From positions 248,001-312,000 of the forward strand of contig OZ287704.1 of the NCBI GenBank assembly GCA_965649825.1: DNA of 64,000 bases. The letters are read 5' to 3'. This DNA is from Penicillus capitatus. Taxonomy: Eukaryota > Chlorophyta. Each line of letters opens with the position of its first letter. The stretch's first letter is position 1. Positions 35,686 through 46,359 of this stretch are shown piece by piece. Under the pieces are notes generated by a model that did not search any database, had not been told where the DNA came from, and worked only from the letters and a program-made list of their open reading frames with translations. Position numbers and translations under genes: made by a program.

Positions 35686-38637
35686 TTAAGGCAGGTCGTC
35701 CGTACAAGTGTCTACAAGCCACACGCGCAGGATGTCTTTCAATGAAACCAAAAGCATGTCATTGATTCTCCTAAGGAAACGATTCCTGATAAAAGCCAGT
35801 CTCTTGCTGTCAGGCAGGTGTGTAAATGAAATAGTGGGGGCCGTAGATGGGTAAGAACGGCTAATGATCAGCTTGATAGACTTCTCTGTATCCACAACAA
35901 CATTGTTGCCGTCGACATCCTCATCCTCCTCTTTATTCTTGAACGCTTTATATTCGACGGTCATACCCTCGTTGCCTTGTCCAGACGTGATGTGGAACGT
36001 CTGCGTCATATTCAATTCTTCTTGCAGATCTGCACACTCTTCTTGAATGACAGCATACAGTGGATCGTGATCCATATCCATCTCATTCATTTCTTGAGGC
36101 AATAGCGATGCCTTCATGGGTTTATCAGGCAATGCTACGTGCCATCATTCAGTCATACAGCAACAGAGGAGTCGGCATCGGCCTACTGTGAGCGAGCGGC
36201 AGATGACTTGGCTTGAAAGCCATTTGGGGAATGGACTCGCGAATTCTGGACGGAGAACATGGAGAAGGCTCCGTCGATGCCAGTGTCTCCAAGAATCGCC
36301 TGTCGTAGATGGAGGCATCGTCCTCATCGAGAAGCACATCACACAGCGAATCATGCGAATCGCCGACCCCTTGCTGACATCCATCAAGCTGCGCCAACAG
36401 AGAATCGATTTCGGCGAGTCTCGGTATATCACCCTCCACGGACTAAAACAGATACCCTTTCTTGAGCACACATACAGCATTGGAGGGGGAGAGGTTACGA
36501 TGTCGTCGTCATTGCTTGCGGCACATTCGAGTGGAGGGGTCACATCACCACGGATCTCTCGACCGTTGTTGGATGCCGTTTGATGGACATCAAAGGCCTG
36601 CACCTTGTGATCCCTGTTAGGTACAGTGGCAGCTGCTGGATTCAACTTCCGTCGAATATCTCTCGATCGAGGCGATGTTGCGACGTCAGTTGTGTAGCCT
36701 CTTTCTGGCGAAACCAGCTCTCGCTTTCGTCGCATGTCATGATGCGCCGCCGGGTTCGAGAGTGGCGGCTGAGTTTTGATCCCTGGATGAGGCAGCGGGT
36801 CATTTCCAAGCCGTGGCTGCAGCTGGAAGGCGATTGGAGATTTTGGACCTCTCTGTCTATGAAGGTGCTCCTTTTGACGCCTGACATCATCGGCATCATC
36901 CGCATTGTCAAGCACGATCACTTCATCGCGGTTCCCTACACAACAGGTTTCTGCACAGATCTCGATATCCTTCTGGATCAGACCTATATTCCCTGCTCGC
37001 GTTTCTCGCTCTTTCATATGCGATTTGCTACTTGAGATAACAGGAGGGGGCACCCTCTGATGACCAGCTGCTGCAGCTGTATAGTTTATTCTCCGACGCG
37101 ACGGAATTCTGGACGCTGGTTCGGAAAGACACGGAATCTCCTCTTGCTCCTCCAGCGCTGCATTGGCTGTCGAGTTTATGCTCTGTGGCGATTCCAGCTG
37201 CTCTCTGATCTGCTTGGTCTCGCCGATTAAGCTAAACATTCTCTTTTGGATCTTCGTCATCACGTCGTGCATTTCTTCTTGACGTGGCCAAGAATTGCGG
37301 CCGCTGAACATTCCCTTAATCGCCTGAATCGTTTTTCGAATATGCGCGGCACACGCTCCTGCTCTTCGATTCTGATGCGTCTCGTATGCTTTAGTGCAGA
37401 AAGCGTAGCACTCCTCAAGTTCGTGAAAGAGCGGAGAAATGTATTTCCTGCCCATCTCCTTCTCAGGACTCGGAAATCTCCTCTGCGGTACTCTTTCCAT
37501 CCGTGTGTGCATCATCGAGCCACTGTCACGTGCATAAACCGCTCCCGGTCGCATTCCTGTCAATGACGGATGGTAATCGTACGGATTGCCTGGGACAGCT
37601 CTTGTTCTCTGCTGCGGTGCAATCGGCTGCTGAGAAGGCATCACGGTTCTTGGCACATCATACTCTTGACGGTGAGATGGATGGAGTCTGCCTATGCATT
37701 CTGCGTATCCAGGATCATAGGGTGCTGGCACACCATGCGATACCATACCCCCATGCCTTGTTGTAGTTTGTTGGGTTGGCCAATTGGCATGCTTGTTTGA
37801 GTAGGAAGGTTGTCTCGATTTTCCTTCTGTGTGCTGAACTGGGTGAAGCATTGGCTGAGCTTGATCCGGACGAGAGGATGCAAAGAAACCTTCGATTCCT
37901 GATCCGACACGCATTGCATGGTCTGCACGTGTCGGAGCCGGTATGGCTTGAGCACTGAGATAATTAGCCGATCCATTGCTGTAGATCTGTTGGTGTTGCA
38001 TACGCGCTGAACTGGGATGATTGCGTGCGTGGTTGCCAGCGCTGTTCATAAACGACGGGGGAGAATACGATGCCTGTGATGGGAAAGATGGTCGCTCGGG
38101 GCCGTTGAGGGATCCCCTTCCTACTATTCTGCTTTCCGTTCCGTTAGCTACATATCCCCATGGTTCTGTCTGTGACATAACGAACTCAGCGGGCAGCTGT
38201 CTCTGATGATGGCCAAGACCTTCCATCCCATACAATACTCCGCCGCCACCGCCGCCGCCACTACCACCATTCTCAATTCCGTATCCCCCTTCCTGAAAAC
38301 ACTTCTCACACAAGAATGTGTGAGAAGATGATGTGACTTTAGCTGAGCAGTTGGAAAAATTCGGCGCATAGTTTGGATGCAGTTCGGTTGGGACTTGAGG
38401 GTAGGGATGATAACGGTTAGGCAATGTGGGATCAGCATGGAGAAATGGCGTGCCATTGACACTTCGTCGTTGCTGTTGCTGTTGCTGTTGCTGCACGAAC
38501 ATACCCCCTTCTTCCCTTGCATCCCTTCCCAGCATCCTTACCGCAAGTCGGCGTTGCTGCTCAAGGGACATGACGCCGCCATACTCCATAGGTTGCTGTG
38601 GATAGGAACGCAACGATGCCGTTCCGTTGTGCGGCAT
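35686..38637 (-). CDS. Mediator subunit 15-like protein
   Basis: Three exons (38637-36499, 36442-36208, 36134-35686) sum to 2823 nt, 940 residues. The N-terminal two thirds are low-complexity, rich in Gln, Pro, Ser, Gly and His, with a Q tract encoded near 38464-38496. Around 37210-37480 there is a helical segment (YISPLFHELEECYAFCTKAY to KIQKRMFSLI). The C-terminal about 130 residues read like the globular end of plant MED15: an acidic lead-in, LIISRSYPSTAPTISF, then RNRFLRRINDMLLVSLKDIL and VWLVDTC. MED15 is a Mediator tail subunit that contacts activators. No KIX domain was recognised at the N-terminus, so the name rests on the C-terminal similarity and overall composition. Confidence 0.5.
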
Positions 38638-39144
38638 TGACGCTGCTGTCGCCGCCTCCTACAACGCACGTTCGCCATTGCGACGTCCCGACCGCGAACA
38701 CAACCTCACGCACCATTCCTTGCTGTGGGTTCATGCAAATCGGACGTTGTTGAGGGTCATGGGGCAACAGCGACGAGCGCGGCGTTTTCCGGCGTTCCGT
38801 TGTTGTTGGATAGTCCGACGTCGAATGCATCGCCCGTGTTTCGCTTCGGTGAACCCGACCAAAATTCGAGCTGCTGTCGTGCTCACTCACGAGGGTTATC
38901 GCGGCCGAACCCGACGAAGTTGGGAACGTCGTCGACGATAGATGACGGACTGGGCGACAAGAGGAAGAGAAAACAATCAACAAATGCGTCGACAAATGCA
39001 ACGGCAATGGATGTGCCGTAAAATGTGCGTTGCGCTGCGTGCGTTTCTTAGCGACAGAGAAACAACACGTCGCTCTTGGAACACGAAGTACGGCGACATC
39101 ATTCTGCGTTATCGTTTCAGCGCAAATTGTACGACAACACATCG
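38638..39144. promoter_or_regulatory. Divergent promoter region, MED15-like / SF3B4
   Basis: About 500 bases between the divergent starts of the MED15-like gene and SF3B4. A 211-codon minus-strand frame (38561-39196) runs through it but overlaps both genes' starts and has no recognised motif. I treat it as chance. Confidence 0.35.
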
Positions 39145-40292
39145 ATGGCAGTGTCTGGAACGGCAGGTGGACGTATTGCACCGGGTGTTGGCGCAAATCT
39201 CATTGGACAACATGCACAGGACAGAAACCAAGATGCCACGATCTACGTCGGCAACCTCGACCCATCCGTCACATCGAATCCTTCACGAGGGAGACCGTGG
39301 AAAAGGGCGTGCTCATAGGTAACAGAGGAGATGGTGTGGGAGCTCTTTACTCAGGCGGGGCCCGTCGTGAATGTCTATCTGCCAAAAGACAGAGTGACGA
39401 ATGCCCATCAGGGGTATGGATTCGTGGAGTTTCGTGGAGAGGAGGATGCAGATTATGCCATTAAAGTACTGAACATGATCAAAGTCTTTGCAAAACCGAT
39501 ACGCGTCAACAAAGCTTCGCAAGACAAGAAGATCCTCGACGTCGGAGCCAATCTCTTCATCGGCAATCTCGACGCAGATGTCGATGAGAAGGTAAAGAGT
39601 GAACGTGTTGAGAAATGTGTGACGGATAAGTTAGCTGCTCTATGATACGTTCGGTGCATTCGGCGTGATCATTGCGACGCCCAAGATCATGCGCGATCCG
39701 GATAATGGAAACTCAAGAGGGTTTGGATTCGTCAGCTATGATTGCTTCGAAGCGGCGGACAGTGCGATCGAAGCGATGAATGGGCAGTTCCTCTGCAATC
39801 GACCGATCTCTGTGTCTTACGCTTTCAAGAAGGATACCAAAGGCATGAGACGTGACCCACTGCTAGAAAAAGCTGAATGTGTGTATGCGAGCAGGTGAAC
39901 GGCATGGGACGCCGGCTGAACGATTGCTGGCGGCACAGCAACGTGTGAAGATGGCGCAAATGAATCGTCCGCATACTCTGTTTGCCGCCGGTCCTCGAGA
40001 CCAAGAGGCAATGTTAGCGGCACAACAGGCGACATCTGTCAACAGCTATGCTGCTGCTGGTTATCAAGATCCTACGACAGCCATGACAGCGACCCAGTGG
40101 CCCGGGGCTCATCAAGGATACTATGCTCCCGGCGCTGATGCATCGATGGCAATGTGGAATGCCAACGGGAGCCATGCGATGCAAGGGGGAGGGGGATGGC
40201 AACAAGGCATGCAGGCAGCGCCGCCACCCAACATGCCTCCGCCGCCAATGGCACCACGTCCAATGCAGTCGATGACACAGAATCACCCTTAA
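39145..40292 (+). CDS. Splicing factor 3B subunit 4 (SF3b49/SAP49-like)
   Basis: U2 snRNP component that binds pre-mRNA near the branch site. Exons 39145-39267, 39319-39591, 39635-39842 and 39895-40292 give 333 residues. RRM1 has RNP2 IYVGNLD and RNP1 [10 protein letters not shown]2 has RNP2 LFIGNLD and RNP1 RGFGFVSY. The conserved linker [20 protein letters not shown] follows, then a Met/Gln/Pro/Ala-rich tail shorter than in animals. Reading KGERHG exactly requires a GC-AG intron at 39843-39894. A GT donor at 39852 would instead insert three residues (MRR). The gene is divergent from the MED15-like gene. Confidence 0.92.
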
Positions 40293-40528
40293 GCTTTGTC
40301 AAGCGAGCAAACAGCGGATGGATAGATCTCTCTGTAAAACGGAAAGGAGATTTAACATGGATGTATGTCTAAGTATGCGTGCACACAGTGCTGCTTTCCA
40401 TATTCGATACTTGAGTGAGTCACAGCACACATGTTAACTTCTCCTCTTCTTAGTATGGCTGCCCATCTGTCTTTTGCAGTAACTGCAAATCATCAACGTC
40501 CGCAACAAAACTATGCGCAGCAAACAAG
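40293..40528. other. Convergent 3' spacer
   Basis: About 236 bases between the converging stops of SF3B4 and the coiled-coil gene. No feature seen. Confidence 0.4.
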
Positions 40529-43500
40529 TCAGGATTGCAGATCGTGTATGGAGTTGATGGGACGATCCAGGTACTGCTCGATGAACAACCTTGACTGAGC
40601 CAAGATCTGATTTCGTTTGTGTGCCGCTTTCCTGAGCTTCTCATTCTCTTCCTCCAAACGACTGGCATGACGTTTGAGATGATTATATCGCTCGTCTCCA
40701 TGCGAGGACGATGACAAATCCACGGAACTGGCTGACCTCTCGGTCTCCATTGCCTTCAACTGAGCACGTAACCGTTGGATTTCACTTAAGGCTGACTCCT
40801 CTGCAGCCAGAGACTGCGAAAGACGTTTACTCATGGCGATCAGTTCATTCTGTGCCGTTGTATCTGGCGCCGCCTTGACCTGCTGCTCTGCTGCTTCTCT
40901 CTCGATCTCTTTCAAATCCGAGATCTGCTGCTTGAGGATCACCATCTCGGCCTCCAACTTCGCCGAGAGATTCAATGCGTTGCAGGACGATTCCTGTTCC
41001 CTGAGCAGCTCTGCCTCCAATGAGGCAACGCGTTCAAGCAGCTCCATCTCTCGAGATGCCGCGCCATTGAGCTCTGTCAATGACTCCTCCTCTTCAAGAT
41101 TCTCCTGAACGCTCTCGGATATCGATTCAGCCTTGGCTAAGATCTTGGCCGCCTCTTCGATCTCCGCAGCCGCCGCTTCCTTGGCAGCCTTGACATCCGC
41201 AGTCGCCTGTTGCAACTGCGCTTTCAGTTCTGTGCATTCTGCCTTAGACTGTTCATAGAGGTCTTGCGATGCCTTCACCTTCTCCGTCTCGCCCGTCAAC
41301 TGCGATTCCAGATTTGACACCTTCTCCTCGAGACCTTGCTTCTCTTCGAAGAAGCTCTCCACTAATCCCTCTTGCTGTTTTGAGTACTCCTCCAATGACT
41401 CAATCTGTTTGCTGAATTGATCCATGCTCTGTTTTCCTTTGGATTCCAGATCTGAAACCGTCTTCGTCAATGCATCAATGCTCTTCTGTTTCTCGTCGCA
41501 CTCGCTCTTCAGTTCGTGCAGCTGTGCGTTCATTTTCGATGCAACATTGTCCGTCTCAGTCATTTCGACTTCCATCTCTCTGTTCAATGTCTGCATAGAT
41601 GTCACTTGTCCTCTCAACGCCTCCACTCTTTCATTCGCTAATCGCGCATCGTCCTTGAGAGTGAGGATCTCTTGGTCACGAACCGAAATGATGCGTTGAC
41701 GTTGGGAAAGCTCATTCTGCAATTTCGTCATTTCCTTCTTAATATTCTGCACCTCGGTCTCAGCTGTCTGCACCGCATCGTTCGATTGCTGGAGCTCTCT
41801 CTTCAAAACGGCGATTTCTGTGATGCGCTCTTGCTGCGATGCATCAGAAGAGTCTTTCAGTGTGGCAAGCTTCGATTTGAGATTCTCATACTCTTCCTTA
41901 GCAGCCAAAATATCGACCTCCTTCGTCTTGATCGTATCCTTTGCTTCCTCCAACTGCGTTCGAATTTCTTCCATCTCTTGCGTCTTTGCATTCAACGACT
42001 GTTCCATCTCACTCTTTTTTGCCTCCAGCTGCTGAGTGAGATCATGAACCGTCGTTTTCAGCTCACGGTTTTCGTTCTTGTGCTCCTGATGATACACAAT
42101 GATCCTCTGCGCTTCCTGCTGACGATCGACGATCGACAGAAGCTCCTCGTGATATTGTCGCTGGTACTCACGTTTTTCTTCTTCTCCTTTTAGCAGCTGC
42201 GCCTTCAACTTCTCCATTTCTTTCTCGAGTGCCATCCTTTGCTGATTGAGAGAGGCTGCTTCCCGTTGCTGCCGTTCAGCTTCGGCCTTCAACGTTCTCT
42301 TCTCTTTGTGCGATGCCATCAGTCGATTTGACTTCTCTTCCATCGATCCCTGCAGAATCGTCGCGCGCTGCTCTAACTGTAGACACTTGCGCTCGCTGCG
42401 CACATAATCCTTCTCCAATGACTGGTACTGTTGCTCTGCCTTCTTCCGCTGTTCCGTCATCTCATCGATTTCTGCCTCGAGCACCGGAACGCGAACTTGA
42501 AACCGCGTCAGCTGAGTTTTGACATGAGTAAAGGCGTGTTCATCCGCCGACCCTCCTCTGTTCTTCAACTTCTCCTCCAGCATCGCATTGATCGACTTCA
42601 ACTCGGCACACTCTCTCTTCAATTCCGCCAGGCGACGCTGCGTTTCATCCAGATCCGATTTCATTGTTTCAAAGGACGATGTGAGCGTGTTCAGTTTCCG
42701 TTCTTTTGTGGCCAGGGTGAACTCAAGACCCACAGATTCCTCCTTGAGTTGTTCTCTCTCCTGTCGAATCGACTGCACATCTTTTGTCCATTCAAGCTCC
42801 TTCTCGGCATAGAGAATCTGCAATTGGCTCAATTCCTTCGCCAGGAGTTCCTGATCTTGCTGCAGCTGTTTCTGCGTTCGCTCGATCTCATCCGCTCTCC
42901 GCTTTGCCTCCCGTGCTGTCTCCTCTGCCTTAACCTTCTCTTCCGTTGCCTGCTTCAGCGATGCCGATACATTCTGCAATACAGCATTTTGCTGCTGCAC
43001 AATTTCTGAGAGCTTTCCCACGTCGACGGGTCCCGACGATCCCTCTCTCGACTGAAAACTCTCCGAATGGTTGCGGAGCTCCGATTCCGCATGAGCCAAT
43101 GCGTCTTCGAGTTCTCGATAGCGCTCCATCGAGGTCGTCACATCGGCATCTCGATCTTGCTGCAGTCGCTGCATCTCTTCTTTGAGGCCATGAACTTCTT
43201 GACTCCGTTTCTCCAGCTGCATTTCTGTTTTAGACTGTTGCTCTCGTGCCTCATTCAGCAACGCTGATGTTTTCGCCAGCTGATCCTCGACGATCCCTAA
43301 TTCGCGTGTCTTGTCCGTTATCGTCACGTGGAGCTCCTCAACGAAGGACACCAAATGACGCCCGTGATGTCGAAGACCGCTGAGCCAACCCTCCGACTTT
43401 GTCTCTGCTGACTCGAGCAGTCTGGCAAATTCGCCACAATGCGCCGTCGGATCTCTGCTTTCAGTCGTCGAAGGCCTTGTCTCAGCGCGACAAGGTCCAT

Positions 43501-43669
43501 GACGGGCGAGACGGCGCAGGCGGAAGTGAGGGCGCAAAGAGGTCGTTGCAAGTTTGGAACGCGCGATGAAATGCGGCTTCGTTATGGAGAGACAGATGTA
43601 AGGTACTGCGGCATTTTTGGCAACACTATGTCGCGCCGAGGGTCTAACACTATGCATGAAGGTCAACAT
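40529..43669 (-). CDS. Long coiled-coil protein, unassigned
   Basis: One open frame of about 1046 residues from the ATG at 43669, almost wholly alpha-helical coiled coil from about residue 115 to near the end. It has continuous heptads rich in Glu, Lys, Gln, Leu and Ser, with segments such as LEEKLKNRGG and KQIESLEEYSKQQEG, and a short non-heptad C-terminus (EQYLDRPINSIHDL). No head, kinase, motor or membrane domain was seen. It could be a golgin-, centrosome- or nuclear-pore-type tether. The N-terminal about 75 residues are basic and Ser/Thr/Arg-rich; the frame stays open further upstream to 43888, overlapping the next gene's 5' region, so the true start is uncertain. No intron was needed. 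Confidence 0.7.
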   Translation of the reverse strand: MLTFMHSVRPSARHSVAKNAAVPYICLSITKPHFIARSKLATTSLRPHFRLRRLARHGPCRAETRPSTTESRDPTAHCGEFARLLESAETKSEGWLSGLRHHGRHLVSFVEELHVTITDKTRELGIVEDQLAKTSALLNEAREQQSKTEMQLEKRSQEVHGLKEEMQRLQQDRDADVTTSMERYRELEDALAHAESELRNHSESFQSREGSSGPVDVGKLSEIVQQQNAVLQNVSASLKQATEEKVKAEETAREAKRRADEIERTQKQLQQDQELLAKELSQLQILYAEKELEWTKDVQSIRQEREQLKEESVGLEFTLATKERKLNTLTSSFETMKSDLDETQRRLAELKRECAELKSINAMLEEKLKNRGGSADEHAFTHVKTQLTRFQVRVPVLEAEIDEMTEQRKKAEQQYQSLEKDYVRSERKCLQLEQRATILQGSMEEKSNRLMASHKEKRTLKAEAERQQREAASLNQQRMALEKEMEKLKAQLLKGEEEKREYQRQYHEELLSIVDRQQEAQRIIVYHQEHKNENRELKTTVHDLTQQLEAKKSEMEQSLNAKTQEMEEIRTQLEEAKDTIKTKEVDILAAKEEYENLKSKLATLKDSSDASQQERITEIAVLKRELQQSNDAVQTAETEVQNIKKEMTKLQNELSQRQRIISVRDQEILTLKDDARLANERVEALRGQVTSMQTLNREMEVEMTETDNVASKMNAQLHELKSECDEKQKSIDALTKTVSDLESKGKQSMDQFSKQIESLEEYSKQQEGLVESFFEEKQGLEEKVSNLESQLTGETEKVKASQDLYEQSKAECTELKAQLQQATADVKAAKEAAAAEIEEAAKILAKAESISESVQENLEEEESLTELNGAASREMELLERVASLEAELLREQESSCNALNLSAKLEAEMVILKQQISDLKEIEREAAEQQVKAAPDTTAQNELIAMSKRLSQSLAAEESALSEIQRLRAQLKAMETERSASSVDLSSSSHGDERYNHLKRHASRLEEENEKLRKAAHKRNQILAQSRLFIEQYLDRPINSIHDLQS

Positions 43670-43797
43670 CGCTCCAGGGTTCTCGAAGATCTGAAAAGCG
43701 CAGAGGTGGGGGGGTGACAGTGGTGTCGTACGACAGAAGTTGACGTCGGCTTCCGTGGCGCACGATGTAAGCGAACGAGCCACATCGGTCCAGTCGG

Positions 43798-44860
43798 ATG
43801 CAGATGATGGAGTATGTTTGTGCAGGCACTGTCGACTGCTGAAGGCACGTGTCAAGCACGAGACCCATAGGCGCCGGAACATCTCCAACAGAAGCCGTCA
43901 TCACATACCGAAGAGATTCAGATGCCCGAGGATATGGGCCACCGTGCGTCCCATTGAGAAACTGGGAGAGCTGCGGGCGAAGCTCAAGGCGGAAGCACCA
44001 CGTCCCATCGATACTGTACTCGATGAAAAGGTCACAGCACCTGTTCCTTCTTCCCGGCGATATGGAAGTGACGGCAGGCTCTCTTGGCCGGAAGCAGTTT
44101 TCCCATCAAGCCAGAGGATCTGATTGAACGGGCGAAAGAGATTTTGATCGAACAGAGTCTCGATTTCTTGTCGAATCCCGAGACGGTGGACACCAAGATG
44201 TTTGTGTTCAAATCGCCAGTGATGGGACCGCTCACTTATGCAGAGCTACGACGAATCTACACGTCTTTCTCCTTGCCCGAGGCTTTTCCTGGATTCTTCC
44301 CTTGTTACCACAACTTTTGGGTTGATCCTTATGAACCATCTCGCGTTTGGTTCACCGTCAGGTCTCTCCTCTTTATCTTTCAGACATCGAAAGGCAACGA
44401 CGACGCGTGTAGATCGTATATGAAGAATACAGGACCACTTCTGGGCCATTCCCCTACAAACAAGGCATGTATGGCACGTGAGATCACGTTTGGGACGGGG
44501 ATCTCTGTTCTAGACAGTGGACGAGACGCCTTGCATGCACTCTTTGGTGTTCAATGCCGAAGGAAAGATCGTCAAGGCCACTGTTGGTTATCCAATGGAC
44601 AGAGTCTCGCTCCAAAAGGCCTCTTGCGCCGATGATGTGACGTGTGTTGATAGGACTTGGGAAACACGGGTGGACTGGGTAGTGTGTTTGGATCTTTCTA
44701 CGCCATTGGCAAACCATTCCCCTTCCCAGAAGCGCAACCCCACAAACCGAGCCTCGGCTTCAGGGTATACACACTCATCCCTTCGCATCAAAGCTGCCGT
44801 CACTGTGTCCAGATCTTTGCATTGGTGAACAACATCTCAGGCTTCTTCAAGCATAATTAA
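43798..44860 (+). CDS. SnoaL/NTF2-like protein, tandem copy A
   Basis: First of three tandem paralogues. Introns: 44031-44077, 44362-44412, 44469-44517, 44604-44653 and 44765-44812. Conserved landmarks: KLKAEAPRPI, SFPIKPEDLIERAKE, FVFKSPVMGPLTYAE, YHNFWVDPYEPSRVWF, NTGPLLGHSP, LVFNAEGKIVKATVGYPMDR and FPFPEAQPHKPSLGF. The pattern (aromatic/His-rich strand, TGP turn, then FN.EGK.VK) resembles SnoaL-like polyketide-cyclase-fold domains of the NTF2 superfamily; the reaction is unknown. The Arg-rich N-terminal region (KHETHRRRNISNRSRHHIP) resembles a plastid leader, but no ATG is clearly in frame with it. The 5' end is approximate and an extra 5' exon is likely. Confidence 0.6.
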
Positions 44861-45173
44861 TCAGACAATGGAGTTTGTACAGAACACGCCGACTCCATGA
44901 AAGGATCGTTGTTGGACGGGCAGAAAGCCATGGGTAGATGAATGCCTTCTTTCATGTATGCTTAGTGAGAACTGTCAGTGTCCGAATGCGGCAGTTGGGA
45001 ACCGTTTCGGACATGAACGTGTCGTTGCATAGATGCTGCAATGTATGATCCATTACAGTAACACCGTCTGACGCATCCGATCTGCAGATTCGACTCGGAT
45101 GCGTTGCGCAATTAGTAAATGGGTCCATGACGTCAACATCAGCGCAACGGATCAGACGCAATGGTCTGTGAAA
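44861..45173. promoter_or_regulatory. Upstream region of SnoaL-like copy B with palindromic sites
   Basis: About 310 bases without a gene. It holds a perfect 9-bp inverted repeat (CGCATCCGA at 45072-45080 and TCGGATGCG at 45095-45103) enclosing the palindrome ATCTGCAGAT. It also holds the 8-bp palindrome TGACGTCA at 45128-45135, the classic bZIP (CRE-type) binding site, about 40 bases before the ATG at 45174. Regulatory function is inferred from position and symmetry only. Confidence 0.4.
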
Positions 45174-46227
45174 ATGTGTAGCGTCACTGTCTCTGCGCGC
45201 TTAGGTAAAGGGTGTCCTCTCGTGAGATCACCTGCTCGTCTTGGCATCTCTCGTCATGTTCAACGCCGTACACGTCGTGCCGTCGCTGCAGCGATTGATG
45301 AGACCGACCGTTTGACGACGGCGGAGGAACAGCTCAAAGCGGAAGCCTCGCGTCCAGTCGGAAAGTTTCTCGACGAAAACGTGAGATCATCCGGTTACCC
45401 AGCCAATTTCGAACGCGTGTCCTTCTCAGGCCATTTTAGCCAAGAGCTCGTTTCCCATTCCTCCGGCTGAGTTAATCGCCCGTGCCAAGGATTTGCTGGC
45501 GAAAAACGAGCCAGATTTCCTGGCCGATCCCAACGATGTGGATGTAGAGAGTTTTGCATTCAAGGCTCCGTTTGTCGGACCCCTCAGCTATGCCGAAATG
45601 CGCAAAGCGCTTAAAGGCTTCGATCTATCTGGTGCCTTTGAACTTATTCCTTGCCATCACAACTTCTGGGTCGATCCTTATGAACCTTCTCGCGTCTGGT
45701 ACACATCCAGGTTGCCACTCTTCGTAGAACGTCGATGGATATCTCTATTCACATTTGGGAGATGTGCAGGCCATATGGTAGGCATATAGGTCCCGTAATG
45801 GGCAAACCACCCACATACAAGGTAGGTGTTCGACAAAATTGTGTCAGGTGATGGGCAGCGAGTGCAGGTGATAGATCAGACACCCTCAACGAACTCCTTT
45901 GTGTTCAATGAAGAGGGTAAAGTCGTCAAAGTAACGATTGGCTATCCAATGGACAGAGTACACGCTTCAACGCTGTTGCGCTCTGTACAACTATGTAAGC
46001 GATTTCTGCAGGATCTTGGAAATAGTGGAGGGATGAGTGCTGTCTTTGGACTGCTGTATGCTGTCGGCCAGGGGCTTCCTTTTCCAGAAGCGCGACCTTA
46101 CGAACCAAGCCTCCAATTCAAAGCAAAACAACTCCATAGACTCCCGCTCTTGACCAATAGTAGCACCATGCTCTAGGTTCTCTCTTTCATTCGAAAAATT
46201 ACCAAAGGTTTCAAGAAACAGGCCTAA
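45174..46227 (+). CDS. SnoaL/NTF2-like protein, tandem copy B
   Basis: Second tandem paralogue. The ATG at 45174 opens MCSVTVSARLGKGCPL, followed by Arg/Ala-rich sequence with no acidic residue for about 40 positions, a good plastid transit signature. Then KAEASRPVGKFLDE, the spliced joint to AILAKSSFPIPPAEL, FAFKAPFVGPLSYAE, HHNFWVDPYEPSRVWY, IGPVMGKPPTYK, VFNEEGKVVKVTIGYPMDR and PFPEARPYEPSLQFK. Intron positions match copies A and C. The last exon (VLSFIRKITKGFKKQA, stop at 46225-46227) is reached only through a GC-AG intron at 46137-46190. Without splicing, translation stops at 46176. Confidence 0.65.
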
Positions 46228-46359
46228 GCAAAGACCGTATATGCTTTCGTACTTATTTTAATCATTTTTCGCATGCCTTATACAATACTCGAAAAAGATA
46301 CCCCACAATGAACCAGAGCGCAGAATTGAGAAGAGAGTAAGAGGTGACGTAACAAACGC

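Noticed and set aside
38561-39196. A 211-codon minus-strand open frame across the MED15-like/SF3B4 divergent region
   Set aside because: It overlaps the starts of both supported genes, has no motif, and its composition is Ser/Thr/Arg-rich like other chance frames here.
43670-43888. N-terminal extension of the coiled-coil frame to 43888
   Set aside because: It would run into the 5' region of the divergent SnoaL-like copy A, and the residues have no coiled-coil character; the ATG at 43669 is preferred.
44469-44517. A GC-AG intron in SnoaL-like copy A analogous to copy C
   Set aside because: Here a GT donor four bases further on, with an acceptor at 44517, gives an in-phase join (NKALDETP), so no unusual donor is required.
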